From positions 3,472,001 through 3,536,000 of the forward strand of contig CM065651.1 in assembly GCA_033220425.1 (NCBI GenBank): a stretch of 64,000 bases of DNA, given 5' to 3'. The first letter of the stretch is position 1. Each line of letters opens with the position of its first letter. Under the pieces are notes generated by a model that searched no databases, was not told where the DNA came from, and saw only the letters and a program-made list of their open reading frames with translations. Position numbers and translations under genes: made by a program. Shown one piece after another: positions 46,843-57,286 of the stretch. Origin of the DNA: Lepraria neglecta (Eukaryota > Ascomycota > Lecanoromycetes > Lecanorales > Stereocaulaceae).

Positions 46843-48654
46843 TCATTCAAAACAAACACTCTCACCCTCACTATCATCCATCAAGTCGAAAGCCTCACTG
46901 TACATAAGCCCATGCACATAAGCCTCCCCAATTAACTTTGTGAGTGCCAGCAACCCCTTCTCTAGGACGCAATACAAACGGCGTCCATGTATTCAATATG
47001 ACAAAAACCCCATCGTCAACTCGGGCATCCGCAGGCCCTAATCCTATCCTCCCATCTCGAGTAGAAAAGAAGCTGCGTCCGCCACAAGCCGCCTGTGCTG
47101 CACGCATGTAATCCTCAACCACCACTGCTTGCGCATCAGTCAGTGTGGTGCCTATCAAGTCTGCATGCTCCGGGTCACGTGTTTTCGCTGATACAATAGC
47201 AAGGGAGAGTCTCATGAGAGCATAAGCTTCCAGTTGATTGGAGAGGCAAATTTTGTTGTTCAGCGTGTTGGCGATGAGGGTGCGCCAGTGCGCTTCTGGT
47301 ACTGCTTCATTTGTTGGAGAAGCGTATAATTCCTGAGAAATCTTAAGGCAACTATATTCCCATACAAAGAGTCTGAGCCGCCGCTGCGAGTTCTGGGGCG
47401 AGGTCAGGCGCTGATATCCAATTCCAGCCTGGTGAGACGACTTTGGTGATCTGATCCATGTGGAAGCCCCGAACGCGCAGAATATTATCTATAGAAGAAG
47501 CGGTGGCTTGGAATGGGAAGGAATCATAGATAATGTTTTTGAAGCCCGCGTGGTGACCTGCTGCATGGCCCCCGAGCCGGGAGGCTGCTCGTGCGCCAGC
47601 GAAGTTGGGGCACCACGACGGGAGTCCTTCAAGAGGCTGGTTGGACGATGCTACATGCAGGATGTTGAGGATGGGCTCGTTGCCTATGTCGTATTTGGCC
47701 GCTTCGATGAATACCTTCGCGGCAGACTTGTGGACATCCACTTCCAGGTTTACTCGAAGACTTCCTGGGGCCAGGCCGAGCAGGCCGTAGACTTTATCGA
47801 CGTCATTAGTAGCCGAAAGTTCCCTGCCCATCTCTAAAAGGGTCAGGAAGCTGAAGCGTTGGTTGCTAGCTCGCCACTTTTTGTACAGTGATATCTTCTG
47901 GAACATCGCTAAGCCTTTAGTGACTGCTGTGTTCCCTGCATCGGTTTGGCTGTTTCTTGTCAAGCCCATCAAAGAGGCAGATGACAAGCCCTTTGCAAAC
48001 TCAATCAATGTATCATAGTCGAGAGTCTTATCGCCGCACATGACCTCGACGCTTTTTGCGAGAGTAACCTCCTGGAATACCCAGACTCGAGAGAACCAAG
48101 ATCTAGTGAAAAGACCGTTGACTCCGCGCCAGATGGAGGATGAGTGTCCTGGTAGGCCGTGCGATGATAGTCTATGGTCTTCCAAGCCTAGACCGGCCAT
48201 CAAAGCCGCTGAGTCTTGGTAGCATAACGGGTATTTCCTTGAATACTTCATCAATGGCAGCATCACCCTCTCCAAGCCAAACAACTACCATCAGAGCCTT
48301 TGTGTAGATCATTCGCATCAGTGGAACTTGTACGTTCTTTTCCTCATAATCTTTCTGATTGATACAAACAGCGTCAATCCAGATGTAGTGAGATCCATAT
48401 TTCGCGTAAAGGTATGGCAAAATGGTCTGGACGTTCAGGGTAATTGCAAGGCGAGTTCCGTTGCAAAGGAGAGTCCGATCTGACATCTGGCCATCCCAGG
48501 TGTATGATAAAGCATGATAGTCCGGGGCATTGTCTAGTGGAAAATCCGAGAGATTGTAGCTCAATTGGTCCCCGTCGTGGGATAGGAGGAGCAAGCGAAA
48601 GGAATCGGGCGGCAGACGAGGATAGGGGAATTTGGTATGAGCCCCAGATGTCAT
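46843..48654 (-). pseudogene. HET-domain (heterokaryon incompatibility) gene, frame disrupted
   Basis: HET proteins trigger cell death after fusion of incompatible strains. From the ATG at 48654 the family signature is clear: YPRLPPDSFRLLLLS, YHALSYTWD, CNGTRLAITLNVQTILPYL, YIWIDAVCINQKDYEEKNVQ. Beyond it lie LFTRSWFSRVWVFQEVTLA and DKVYGLLGLAP, and a C-terminus GEAYVHGLMYSEAFDL ending at 46843. The parts need three frame changes: near 48195-48235, near 47352-47375 (a TAG otherwise ends the frame at 47352) and near 46930-46936. None coincides with usable GT-AG introns. Each flank looks undamaged, so the gene was lost rather recently, or the base calls here are wrong. If the first shift is real, the surviving product would be a truncated HET domain. 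Confidence 0.8.
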
Positions 48655-48717
48655 GTTCTTCCAAAATCCAAGTTGTACATTCGCAGACGTTAGAGCGAAA
48701 CAGATGCTAGAGGTCAA

Positions 48718-49418
48718 AAAAGGTAAGGTCGTTCAAGCAGGCAAGAATTGGAACTTGAGGAGGGGTACGTTAAAAAATGAGGCTGCCCCCAACAAGCCCG
48801 ATGGCTTGCTTACATATAATGATGCGATCGCAGTTGTAGCCGAGCCTAAGGGGAGATCTCGATCTCGAAGCAGACACTTAGAAAAACTGCCTCAATTCAC
48901 CTGAGAGCAGCATTTGCTGTCTGCCCAACTTTAATGTTCATGTTTCGAAGTCAAAAAATTTCCTCGTAGTCCTATGTAGAAACACATGACCTTCTACAGG
49001 CCTATTCGTACCATCAATGGCCTGCACGAGTACAGTTCAGCTATGAATCTCGTAATCCACCGCTATTACTCCTCACGAACAGATTATGTATTGAGCGTAG
49101 AGAGTCATAAATCTAGAGCTGAAAATCTGACTAGGTCTGATAGCGCTCCTTGGCTTCAGCCCTAAGGTACGGCTATGTCACTGCGGCCGATCAAGTCTGG
49201 ACTCTGTGGCGGCGCTCATGTCAGCTGCTGCGCAAAAATAAGGCCAACGAGGAGCTATGACATATGCTCCATTAAGTATCTGGGCGACTGCAAAAAGCCC
49301 AGTACTGTGTGCCAACGTCCAGAACATGGGACCTTGATTGAAGGAAGAGGAGGCTAACGGAGGCTTGTCAATCATACCAGTTGCGTTGGCCAGATGAGAG
49401 CACTATACTTGGCTTACA
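48718..49418. other. Interval between HET pseudogene and 5-phosphatase gene
   Basis: About 700 bases with no gene. It holds the divergent upstream regions of both neighbours. Confidence 0.4.
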
Positions 49419-52400
49419 ATGGCTTCCAATAGCAGTCTTCAACGGCCTCCAAACACCAGAATAGATACTACTCCCGGAGCCTTCCCATCCAGCCCCGCGC
49501 AGGGCCAATCACCTACAGTCGTCTCCTCCCAGCTAAGCTTATCGCAAGCTGTCCATGAACGAAAGGCTGAATACACGAGGTTGAAGAGGATCAAGGTCAA
49601 AGTCGGGACATGGAACGTTGCCTCTTTGAGTGGGACAGAGAAGGATATCGGAGGATGGTTCGTTGACGGAAAAGGCGTCTCGGAGTCTCTGTCAGGACTA
49701 TCGCTTGGAGGCGAAGAGGCGTCAGACAATAAAGACAACAAGGCGGACGCAGTTGTTGAAAGCGTTGGGGAGCAGGAAGCTCGAAGGTCAAAGAAAAAGC
49801 CTACAGTCCCTGAGAATGACCCTGGCCTCCCGCCCACTGGCGAAGAGATTGGCATCTATGCCTTGGGGCTGCAAGAGATTGTTGATGTATCCTCAGTCAC
49901 GGAAGCGCTACGTCCTTACAGCGACCCTCATCCTACGAAGAAATGGAAACAATCAATTGCAGACGGCCTTCCTCCGGGCTACCAGCGTATAGCTGAGCAG
50001 CAGCTGATTGGCCTATATCTCGTGATCTACGCTTCATCTGCCACCGCGCCAACAATATCTTCTGTCAGTACTACGAGCGTTGGGACAGGTCTTGGAGGCT
50101 ACATGGGCAACAAGGGTGCTGTCACAGCAAGAATTGTGCTTGGCGAGACGACTCGCATGGTCTTCGTCAATTGCCATCTGACGGCAGGCGTGGAGAAAGG
50201 TAGTTTGGAGCGGCGGAATTGGGATGCTTCACAGATCCTTAGCCGCACCAAGTTTGACCCCGTATATGATGGCGGAGGTGTAATGGAAGAATTCGGTGAA
50301 GGAATCGGAGATGAAGACTTTTGCTTCTGGTTCGGTGACCTCAACTACAGATTGGAGGACATGCCGGGAGAAGATGTGCGAAGGCTCCTTATGCTACATA
50401 CGAGGAACGAGTATGGCAAGGCCCAAGCGTCAAAACAGAAGATCGAGCATGAGCTAGCGAATCCTGAGTCGTCAACCTTCCATCGTAATCTCGAGGCTGC
50501 CAATCAGCCCTCTGGAGATGACAGCTCTTCTACTCACACAGCTGCCGATAGCTCATCTGGACAATCGGTAGCCTCATCCACCACTTTATCCAACCAAGAA
50601 GCGTACGACCCAAATTCCGACCCCACTTCGCTGCAAACTACGTTATCCTCCCTTCTCACTCACGATCAACTACACGCCCAAATGCGAACGCGCAAAGCAT
50701 TCCACGATGGTTGGAGGGAAGGCTCCATCGACTTTCTGCCTACATACAAGTATGACGTTGGCAGTGTTGGTATGTTCGATTCGAGTGAGAAGCGAAGAGG
50801 CCCCAGCTGGTGCGATCGAATACTGTATCGGACTCGCAAGGACAAGTTTGCCTACGAAGAGAAAGTCCGTCAAGAGGAACTAGCAAAAAAGAGGGACAAT
50901 GAGATGAAACTGCAAGGGGTTGTCGAAGCAGCCACCGATGAAGCTGTACTATTCGACTACGACCCCGAAAACGATGGCGCGGACGACCAATACGATGGGT
51001 CTACGGCAGATCCTGAGGTTGTTGTGACCAAAGCTGGATTCGAAGATAGGCTTCACCTTGAATACTACAAGTCTCACCAACGAGTCCTCTCATCCGATCA
51101 CAAGCCCCTAGATGCTGTCTTCACCTTAGACTACGATGCCGTAGACCCAGATCTAAAAGCGAAAGTCCATCAAGAAATGGCTCGCGAACTTGACAAAGCA
51201 GAGAACGAAGGTCGACCTGTGGTCACCATCGTAGTAGACCACCATCGTGAAAGCGACACTACCCACACGGACTCTGGTCCCAAATACGAAGGTGTTGATT
51301 TTGGCCACGTCAAATACGACCACCTCAAAACCCGTAACGTCACTATCGCCAACACAGGCCGAGTCCCCGCCACTGTCGGCTTCATAGACCGCTCCGTCGA
51401 TACCGGCCAGCCCCGTGGCGTCTCTCCACCCTGGCTAAGCATCCACTTCGACCGCCCCAGCGACAACAACAATCCCAATCCTGGCGCCTTGCAAGAGTAC
51501 ACTCTGCAACCTGGCGATGCCGTCAATGTTGAACTTACCCTCCACATCACCGACATGGATATGGTACGTCGCCTCAGCGAAGGCGAAGACAGCCTCGAAG
51601 ACGTACTTGTCCTCCGCATCCACAACGGACGCGACTACTTCCTTCCCCTACGCGGTAAGTGGTTGCAGTCAGCCTTTGGCCGGTCGATCGAGAAGCTAGT
51701 ACGCATACCAGAAGGAGGTGCACGGAAGTTGCAACATCAGAGGCCTGCTGGAAGCAATCATAGCAGTCATCATCACCCTGATGACAAGGAAAACGATGCG
51801 GTAAAGTGGTCGGCTCCGCGCGAATTGTTCCGGCTGACGGAGGCAATAGAGTCATTCACGGAGAGATCGATGGCAGAGTGGGAGATGAAAGGCGAGGAAG
51901 GCGAGGCACCGTGGGAGAAAGAGGCCGCATGGCCATTCAGTGGCTTCGTCAGCGAGGAGAAGGAGCGGGGAGTCCTCAGGGAGAGGGTCAGAGAGGGGTT
52001 GGATACCAATCAGCCGTTTACGGAGCTCTTTGTGCTAGAGTCGGGATCAATACAGAGGCTTGAAGCGGTTGCTGAGACCTTGGTGCAATTCTTGAAGAGT
52101 CTCGAAGATGGCATCATCACCGAAGAGCTATGGGCCGAAGTTGAGAAAGGCATGCTCGAGCACGAGAAAGTCAAGAAACCTCTTTCGGACGAAGACGAGC
52201 GGATGTGGATCCTTGACACCGTTTCGACGGCGCCAGCTCACGGCGTCTCCTTTACCTTCATCACCTTTATGCTCTCACGAGTCGCCAACGAAGTCGTCCC
52301 AATACAACAACAGCTACAAAGGCGTGGTACTGCAACCTCCTTCGATGATATGGAGGCTGTACAGAAGTCGAAGGATGATCCAGCGCGAGCGAGACGACGA

Positions 52401-52550
52401 GAGGTGGATGAGGCCTATGCAGCCATATTCGCAGACGCCATGATCAGACTCCCTACAACGCTCACTGGAAAGGCGAGAAAGAATACCGATGTAAGGAGAA
52501 AGCATGTTGTTGAAGTATTCCTAAGGTCTAGGTTGGGTGATGGCTCATGA
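49419..52550 (+). CDS. OCRL/INPP5B-type inositol polyphosphate 5-phosphatase
   Basis: It removes the 5-phosphate from phosphoinositides such as PI(4,5)P2 at endosomal or Golgi membranes. Single exon, 1043 residues. The catalytic domain has all family motifs: VGTWNVASL (about 62), ALGLQEIVDV (about 150), GGYMGNKGAVTARI, VNCHLTAGVEKG, WFGDLNYRLED (about 303), SWCDRILYR (about 464) and SSDHKPLDAVF (about 557). An ASH-type beta-sandwich follows (FGHVKYDHLKTRNVTIANTG, about 630-770). The C-terminal third resembles the RhoGAP-like domain of OCRL, without an obvious catalytic arginine finger, as in OCRL itself. An acidic, Ser-rich insertion sits between GDLNYR and WCDR (residues about 345-410). No introns. 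Confidence 0.9.
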   Translation: MASNSSLQRPPNTRIDTTPGAFPSSPAQGQSPTVVSSQLSLSQAVHERKAEYTRLKRIKVKVGTWNVASLSGTEKDIGGWFVDGKGVSESLSGLSLGGEEASDNKDNKADAVVESVGEQEARRSKKKPTVPENDPGLPPTGEEIGIYALGLQEIVDVSSVTEALRPYSDPHPTKKWKQSIADGLPPGYQRIAEQQLIGLYLVIYASSATAPTISSVSTTSVGTGLGGYMGNKGAVTARIVLGETTRMVFVNCHLTAGVEKGSLERRNWDASQILSRTKFDPVYDGGGVMEEFGEGIGDEDFCFWFGDLNYRLEDMPGEDVRRLLMLHTRNEYGKAQASKQKIEHELANPESSTFHRNLEAANQPSGDDSSSTHTAADSSSGQSVASSTTLSNQEAYDPNSDPTSLQTTLSSLLTHDQLHAQMRTRKAFHDGWREGSIDFLPTYKYDVGSVGMFDSSEKRRGPSWCDRILYRTRKDKFAYEEKVRQEELAKKRDNEMKLQGVVEAATDEAVLFDYDPENDGADDQYDGSTADPEVVVTKAGFEDRLHLEYYKSHQRVLSSDHKPLDAVFTLDYDAVDPDLKAKVHQEMARELDKAENEGRPVVTIVVDHHRESDTTHTDSGPKYEGVDFGHVKYDHLKTRNVTIANTGRVPATVGFIDRSVDTGQPRGVSPPWLSIHFDRPSDNNNPNPGALQEYTLQPGDAVNVELTLHITDMDMVRRLSEGEDSLEDVLVLRIHNGRDYFLPLRGKWLQSAFGRSIEKLVRIPEGGARKLQHQRPAGSNHSSHHHPDDKENDAVKWSAPRELFRLTEAIESFTERSMAEWEMKGEEGEAPWEKEAAWPFSGFVSEEKERGVLRERVREGLDTNQPFTELFVLESGSIQRLEAVAETLVQFLKSLEDGIITEELWAEVEKGMLEHEKVKKPLSDEDERMWILDTVSTAPAHGVSFTFITFMLSRVANEVVPIQQQLQRRGTATSFDDMEAVQKSKDDPARARRREVDEAYAAIFADAMIRLPTTLTGKARKNTDVRRKHVVEVFLRSRLGDGS

Positions 52551-53200
52551 CACCATTTGGGGCGTTATGTTGAGCTTTAGGGAGTGCAGTAACGGCAATG
52601 TATAGCATCGAGCCTGGCGTTTGGCAAGACGTCTACGAAGCAACGCTGGAACTACATCAATCACAAATGAAAACTTGCTAATCTTGATTGGGGTTCCTCG
52701 AGTCTGGCTGTTAAAGGCCGTGGGTGGATCCAAAGCTGATCCAAGCTCTAATCTTACCATAATCTGCCCAAATTCTTCGGAAAATGACAAACTCTCCGCT
52801 CAATCACCTCCCGTCTTGTGCTCGCCTGAGCTCTCTGCAGCACAAAATGGAAGCCTTTGCGGACGCTTCCCCGTGAGGATCGTAACGTGTGGCTTTGTTT
52901 GCGGCTTTGTCCAGTAATCAACGTATTTGTTCCTTTTTAAACAAGTCCCGGCCATCTCTTTGTTCTCCTCCTGAACGATGGATCCGACAATGACGCTGTG
53001 CACAGAGCCATTTTGCACAATTACAGTACTCTCTTTGCTGATTTTACTGCCTGTGACTTATATTTGAACGCAGTGCCCAAGCAATCAGATGTCATCTTGT
53101 CTCTCAAGCTCCTCCTCGTACTCGTGCGGTCCTCGACGACTCCCCCACACACCGCCTCACCAGATACCGCAGAAAGCCCGAAAAAAAGAAGCTATTGAAG
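52551..53200. promoter_or_regulatory. Upstream region of the RING gene
   Basis: 650 bases between stop and start codons of two genes on the same strand. It must contain the 3' end of the 5-phosphatase transcript and the promoter of the RING gene. No distinct motif is recognised. Confidence 0.35.
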
Positions 53201-53929
53201 ATGGCAGAATCCTTCCTCCGCTCCCTCCCCAAAGTCCCGAAGACCGACCTACCAAAAGGCAGTGAATGCCCCATATGCCAAGAAAAATACGGCAAGATAT
53301 GCCCGGATACCTATGCCACGGAAGTTGCTCTTCGCTTACCGTGCCAGCATTTGATAGGAAGCGAGTGTATCCGACTCTGGTTGCATCCAGACGGAGCAGC
53401 AAAGAATTCCTGCCCTTATTGCCGACACGAGTTCTTTCCCTCGCAATCACCGCTCGATAAGATAGCAGGGGGTGGGCAGCTGACGCATGCAGAGTACTGG
53501 GATGCTTATATGGTGACGATTGGTGTTAGTGAGGAGCAACTCACCACAGCTCGTGAGAGTCGGATAGCTCGCGAACGCATACTCTACCGCCACCTCCGCG
53601 CCGCTGACCCTGAAACTCAACTCCCTATCCTCACCTGCGGAGAGTCACGACAAGGTGCGCTAAGCACGTCACAGGAGGAAGCACTGTTTGAGGAGCTAGA
53701 GCGGAGGAAAGCGTTTGAGGGCATGTTTGGCGGACCTAGTGTATTGCCGACTAGCAGGGAGGTGTGGGATTTGTTGAGGATGGATGGATTTGCGTACAGG
53801 CCTGGTAGGGAGACGAAGGGCTTTACTGGGAGGAAAAATGGGTGGTATTTGGGACGGGGGACGGGGTGGGTTTTGAGACCGGTGGTTGAAGTAGGCGACG
53901 GTAAGGTTAGGGGAGTGGAGGGAATGTGA
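53201..53929 (+). CDS. RING-finger protein, probable E3 ubiquitin ligase
   Basis: 242 residues, single exon, ATG at 53201 in AAGATGG context. A RING finger occupies about residues 24-75: ECPICQEKYG, LPCQHLIGSECIRLWL, SCPYCRHEF. The order Cys-Cys, Cys-His, Cys-Cys fits a RING-H2/HC type. The C-terminal part is helical then Gly/Trp-rich (GWYLGRGTGWVLRP), with no membrane segment. Such small fungal RING proteins are probable E3 ligases, but the substrate and partner E2 are unknown. Confidence 0.8.
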   Translation: MAESFLRSLPKVPKTDLPKGSECPICQEKYGKICPDTYATEVALRLPCQHLIGSECIRLWLHPDGAAKNSCPYCRHEFFPSQSPLDKIAGGGQLTHAEYWDAYMVTIGVSEEQLTTARESRIARERILYRHLRAADPETQLPILTCGESRQGALSTSQEEALFEELERRKAFEGMFGGPSVLPTSREVWDLLRMDGFAYRPGRETKGFTGRKNGWYLGRGTGWVLRPVVEVGDGKVRGVEGM

Positions 53930-54267
53930 TTAAGTGCATGTGTAGGGAGAGATGGGGGCTTGAGAGGTTGAGAAGTGAGCGTTCTGCGTCGTTCTTCAAG
54001 AATTAGCGTGCGAGCTGGCAGTAGTTTAACTTGGTACAAGCAGTCATAATGCAAAGAACTCATTGAAAGTGTATAAAATGAAGTAAAACAACGTGACGCC
54101 CATGATCCAAGTACTAGAAGCATTTCCGCCAAGTATTTATATTAAATAGCCCCCTTCGTAAGTCAAAATTTAAATGCTCCAGCAAAAACATTGCAAAAAA
54201 AGAATCAGATGATGGATGGAGATATGGGGACTGTTCAAATTATTAGTTTTTGGAAGAGATCATTTGG

Positions 54268-54340
54268 TGGGAGAAACCCTACATCGAACCCCAGACCTCT
54301 TCTATGCTAAAGAAGCGTTATACCACTAAACCATATCCCC
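54268..54340 (-). tRNA. tRNA-Ala(AGC)-like sequence, T-stem defective
   Basis: On the minus strand, from 54340, a cloverleaf-like layout is visible. There is a 7-base acceptor (GGGGATA), a D-arm with TAGTGGTA, an anticodon stem CTTCT/AGAAG enclosing TTAGCAT (anticodon AGC, alanine), and GGTC followed by a T-loop GGTTCGAT. The 5-bp T-stem does not pair (TGGGG against TAGGG), and the 3' acceptor TTTCTCC pairs with the 5' strand with one mismatch and one wobble. The anticodon arm, A-box and B-box words are good. I read it as a decayed tRNA gene rather than a working one. Confidence 0.5.
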
Positions 54341-54489
54341 ATAAAGTTAACTCGACATAATAAAAATTATATTCTATGACATTTTTGAAATGGCGCCTGA
54401 TGATCAATGCTTGCGTCTTTTTTTTGTAAGCCACCCCACTCTTCAAGAACACTGCGCTTCTCGAATTCTTCACCATCGACAAATACATA

Positions 54490-56098
54490 ATGGGCTCAAA
54501 CTCCGCCGAGCCGGCACCACCATATGTGACCTCTAACAAAACCTCATTCGCCTACATCTCCGCCAAAGATCGCTGGCCCATCATTGTGGTCAGTACTGAA
54601 TGCTCAAACCCCACTTCAGCCTACAGGCCTCCAAGCTGACAGCTCAAGACAGGAGCTATTGACGATGTCCACCGTGCCATTGTAGCCTGCGACGATGATG
54701 CCAAGCGAAAGGAAGGCAAGACGATCCTGGAGGGGCTTGCGAAGCTGAAGTACGAGCTACAACATGACCGGCAATTGACGTATGATATAACGCCCCTGGT
54801 CCGCCGTGTCGCGATAGTGTGCTGATGACGACAGGCCACTTGAAGATGACGGGCAGCCAGGCATCGCAGAGTACAACAAACAATTGGAGGCATTAGGCAA
54901 CCCCAAATGGTTCGATGTACCCTGGCTTTACTCAGAATGCTACCTCTACCGGTATGGCCCTCCTCCCTTCCTGACGCCCAGCGCTAACTGACATGCATAA
55001 GCTAGACGCATCGCCACCTTCTTCACCCCCTCAACCTACTGGCGCACCTACGATGTCTTCTCCCGCCAAAAGCTATCAACATTCAAGTCCTCCCGCCCTG
55101 CCGTCCTCGAGCTCGCTGCAAAGTACAGCGCCCTTATCGCGCAACTCGAAAACGATGCCTACCTCGCCCAAACCCCCGAAGACCTAGAAAAGGCCGAGCA
55201 GATACTGTTTACGGAGATGTGCGAGATCTGTTTGTGGGGCAATGCTACGGATTTGAGCCTGTTGACGAGTCTGACTTACGAGGATATACAGAAACTGCAG
55301 GGGAGTGAGGCGCGGAAGAAGGCCGAGAAGAACATCTTGGTTAACGATCTACCGGCTGCGTACGGAGTACTGATAAAAGCGAAGAAGGCGGGGAAAAGGG
55401 AACGGAGATTGGATATTGTGCTGGATAATGCCGGGTTTGAACTCTTCGTCGATCTCATTCTGGCGGGGTACTTGTTGGCTGCTGGGTTGGCTACACAGAT
55501 TGTGCTCCATCCCAAGTCGATCCCATGGTTCGTCTCGGACGTCCTTCCAGCCGATTTTGCGGCACTGTTGAGCGCGCTCGCCGATCCTCAAAGCTTCTAC
55601 TCCGCTCCTGATGACCCGGACACCGGCAAGCACCCACAGCCGTTGTCTGCGAACGAGGAAGAAGACCTGTACCTCTTGTTTCGGCACTGGAGTGAGCTCC
55701 AAGCGGAAGGTCAACTCATCATTCGCCCGAATATATTCTGGACTTCAGCCGACAGCTACTGGCAACTACCAAAGGCTGAGCCCAGGCTCTACGAGGACTT
55801 GAAGGAGTCTGAGCTCATGATATTCAAAGGGGATCTCAACTACCGCAAATTGACTGCAGATGCAATGTGGGAGACTACCACGCCATTTACGACTGCGATT
55901 GGACCTATGGGCGCTGGTTCAGGCGTTCGTACACTGGCACTGCGGACTTGCAAAGCTGATACAGTTGTTGGTCTACCTGAGGGTGAGGATGAGAGGCTTA
56001 AGGCTATGGAAGGTGGAGGAGGAGGGGAGGACGGTCCTAGGAAATGGGCGTGGAGTGGGAAGTGGGCGGTTGTGCAATTCTGTGATGGGAAGGCATAG
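54490..56098 (+). CDS. DUF89 / ARMT1-type metal-dependent damage-control phosphatase
   Basis: Hydrolyses reactive sugar phosphates such as fructose-1-phosphate; also described as an acidic-residue methyltransferase in humans (ARMT1). Four exons: 54490-54588, 54649-54779, 54835-54951, 55006-56098, all with GT-AG introns of 51-60 bp; 479 residues. Intron 1 may end 8 bases earlier at TGACAG, adding two residues (481). Family motifs: WPIIV and AIDDVHRAI near the N-terminus, WLYSECYLYRR at the exon 3/4 join, the metal-site block LDNAGFELFVDLILAGYLL (about 255) and GDLNYRKLTADAMW (about 390). Yeast YMR027W is the equivalent. Everything needed for activity appears present. Confidence 0.88.
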
Positions 56099-57286
56099 GG
56101 GTAAGTTTATTAATACTGCTTTTAAAGAGATAGACCACAGACCAGATAGATCATTCTTCATACTACACATTCTTCTATCCCAGGAAAGAAACTCCTCAAA
56201 GATCAATGTCCCAGCATCGAAATAATGAGCTCAACACTGTCTATTCAGGGCACTAGTACTATCTGAGCGCTCTCAGAATTCCGAGTGCCCAGTTTCGGAG
56301 ACCACAGATTCTCGATGCTAACCCCAAAGTACTTGTGGTCTTCGAAGTTGGACTGTTGAAGGTCGGCCAGGGAGTTTTCGAGATTAATGCCCCCAAAAGT
56401 ACACCGAAGTCACCGGCTACATACCATCTCTGATCGGGCGTCTAGAGGAAGAATATTTGGGGGTTCTACGGAAGTATTTTTGGATGAGTCAGCACCCGTA
56501 CCTTGGCAGACTAGAGCTAAGATAGAATAGTGGCTATGAACTCCGAGATTCAGCCGAGGACCCTAGATTTCAACCCCCATCTATCAATTGCAGGCCAAAG
56601 ACGACTCGAAACAACGCTTGACCGGTCAGCGAGCCCAAGAAACGTCTCATCGAATCAGTCATTAGCCTCAAAAACAGCAATTGAAGGTTTAATTGGAGGA
56701 AGTTTCGGGGGCGAGTGGTGTTAATTCGTAGGACTGATCATGCTCGACTTTCATTGAGTGGGACATGCTCAGGAGGACTGTGATACAACGTTCAGGATCT
56801 CATACTCTTAAATTTTTCAGCATTAAAGAGTACCATCCTTGCACTCTATGGCTCCCATATTCATTTCCAGGAGACTGTGGCATTAGCTTTATAATTCGAG
56901 CAAACATTTGCATGGGTTTTTATTATTTAGATTCGTGCTTTGTAAGTCTTAGGACTCGAGAGTCTTACTAAGGACATGCATGCTAACTAGCGACACCGGC
57001 AACACAATGTCTCGGCTGTAGCCATGGTACCATCAACATTAAATTCGCCGAAGAGACACCCCCGTATGATGACTTTGTAGACGGCTATGACACATCGTCC
57101 CCATCCAAGTATCCACGAAATGCATGAAGGAATGAATGCACGCTTATAAAAACAACACTCATCGCAATCCTGAACATAAAGCACGCTCATGAAAACACCA
57201 CTCATTGCAATCCTATCAACGCCATACCTGTCCTGCCATCAAGTACTGTTCAAAAGGAGTAGCCACACTTCCAACCCGACTTCTCA
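56099..57286. other. Tail-to-tail intergenic interval
   Basis: About 1.2 kb between the 3' ends of two convergent genes. Nothing coding is supported. An imperfect duplication of AAACACCACTCAT(T/C)GCAATCCT-like sequence lies near 57151-57212. Confidence 0.4.
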
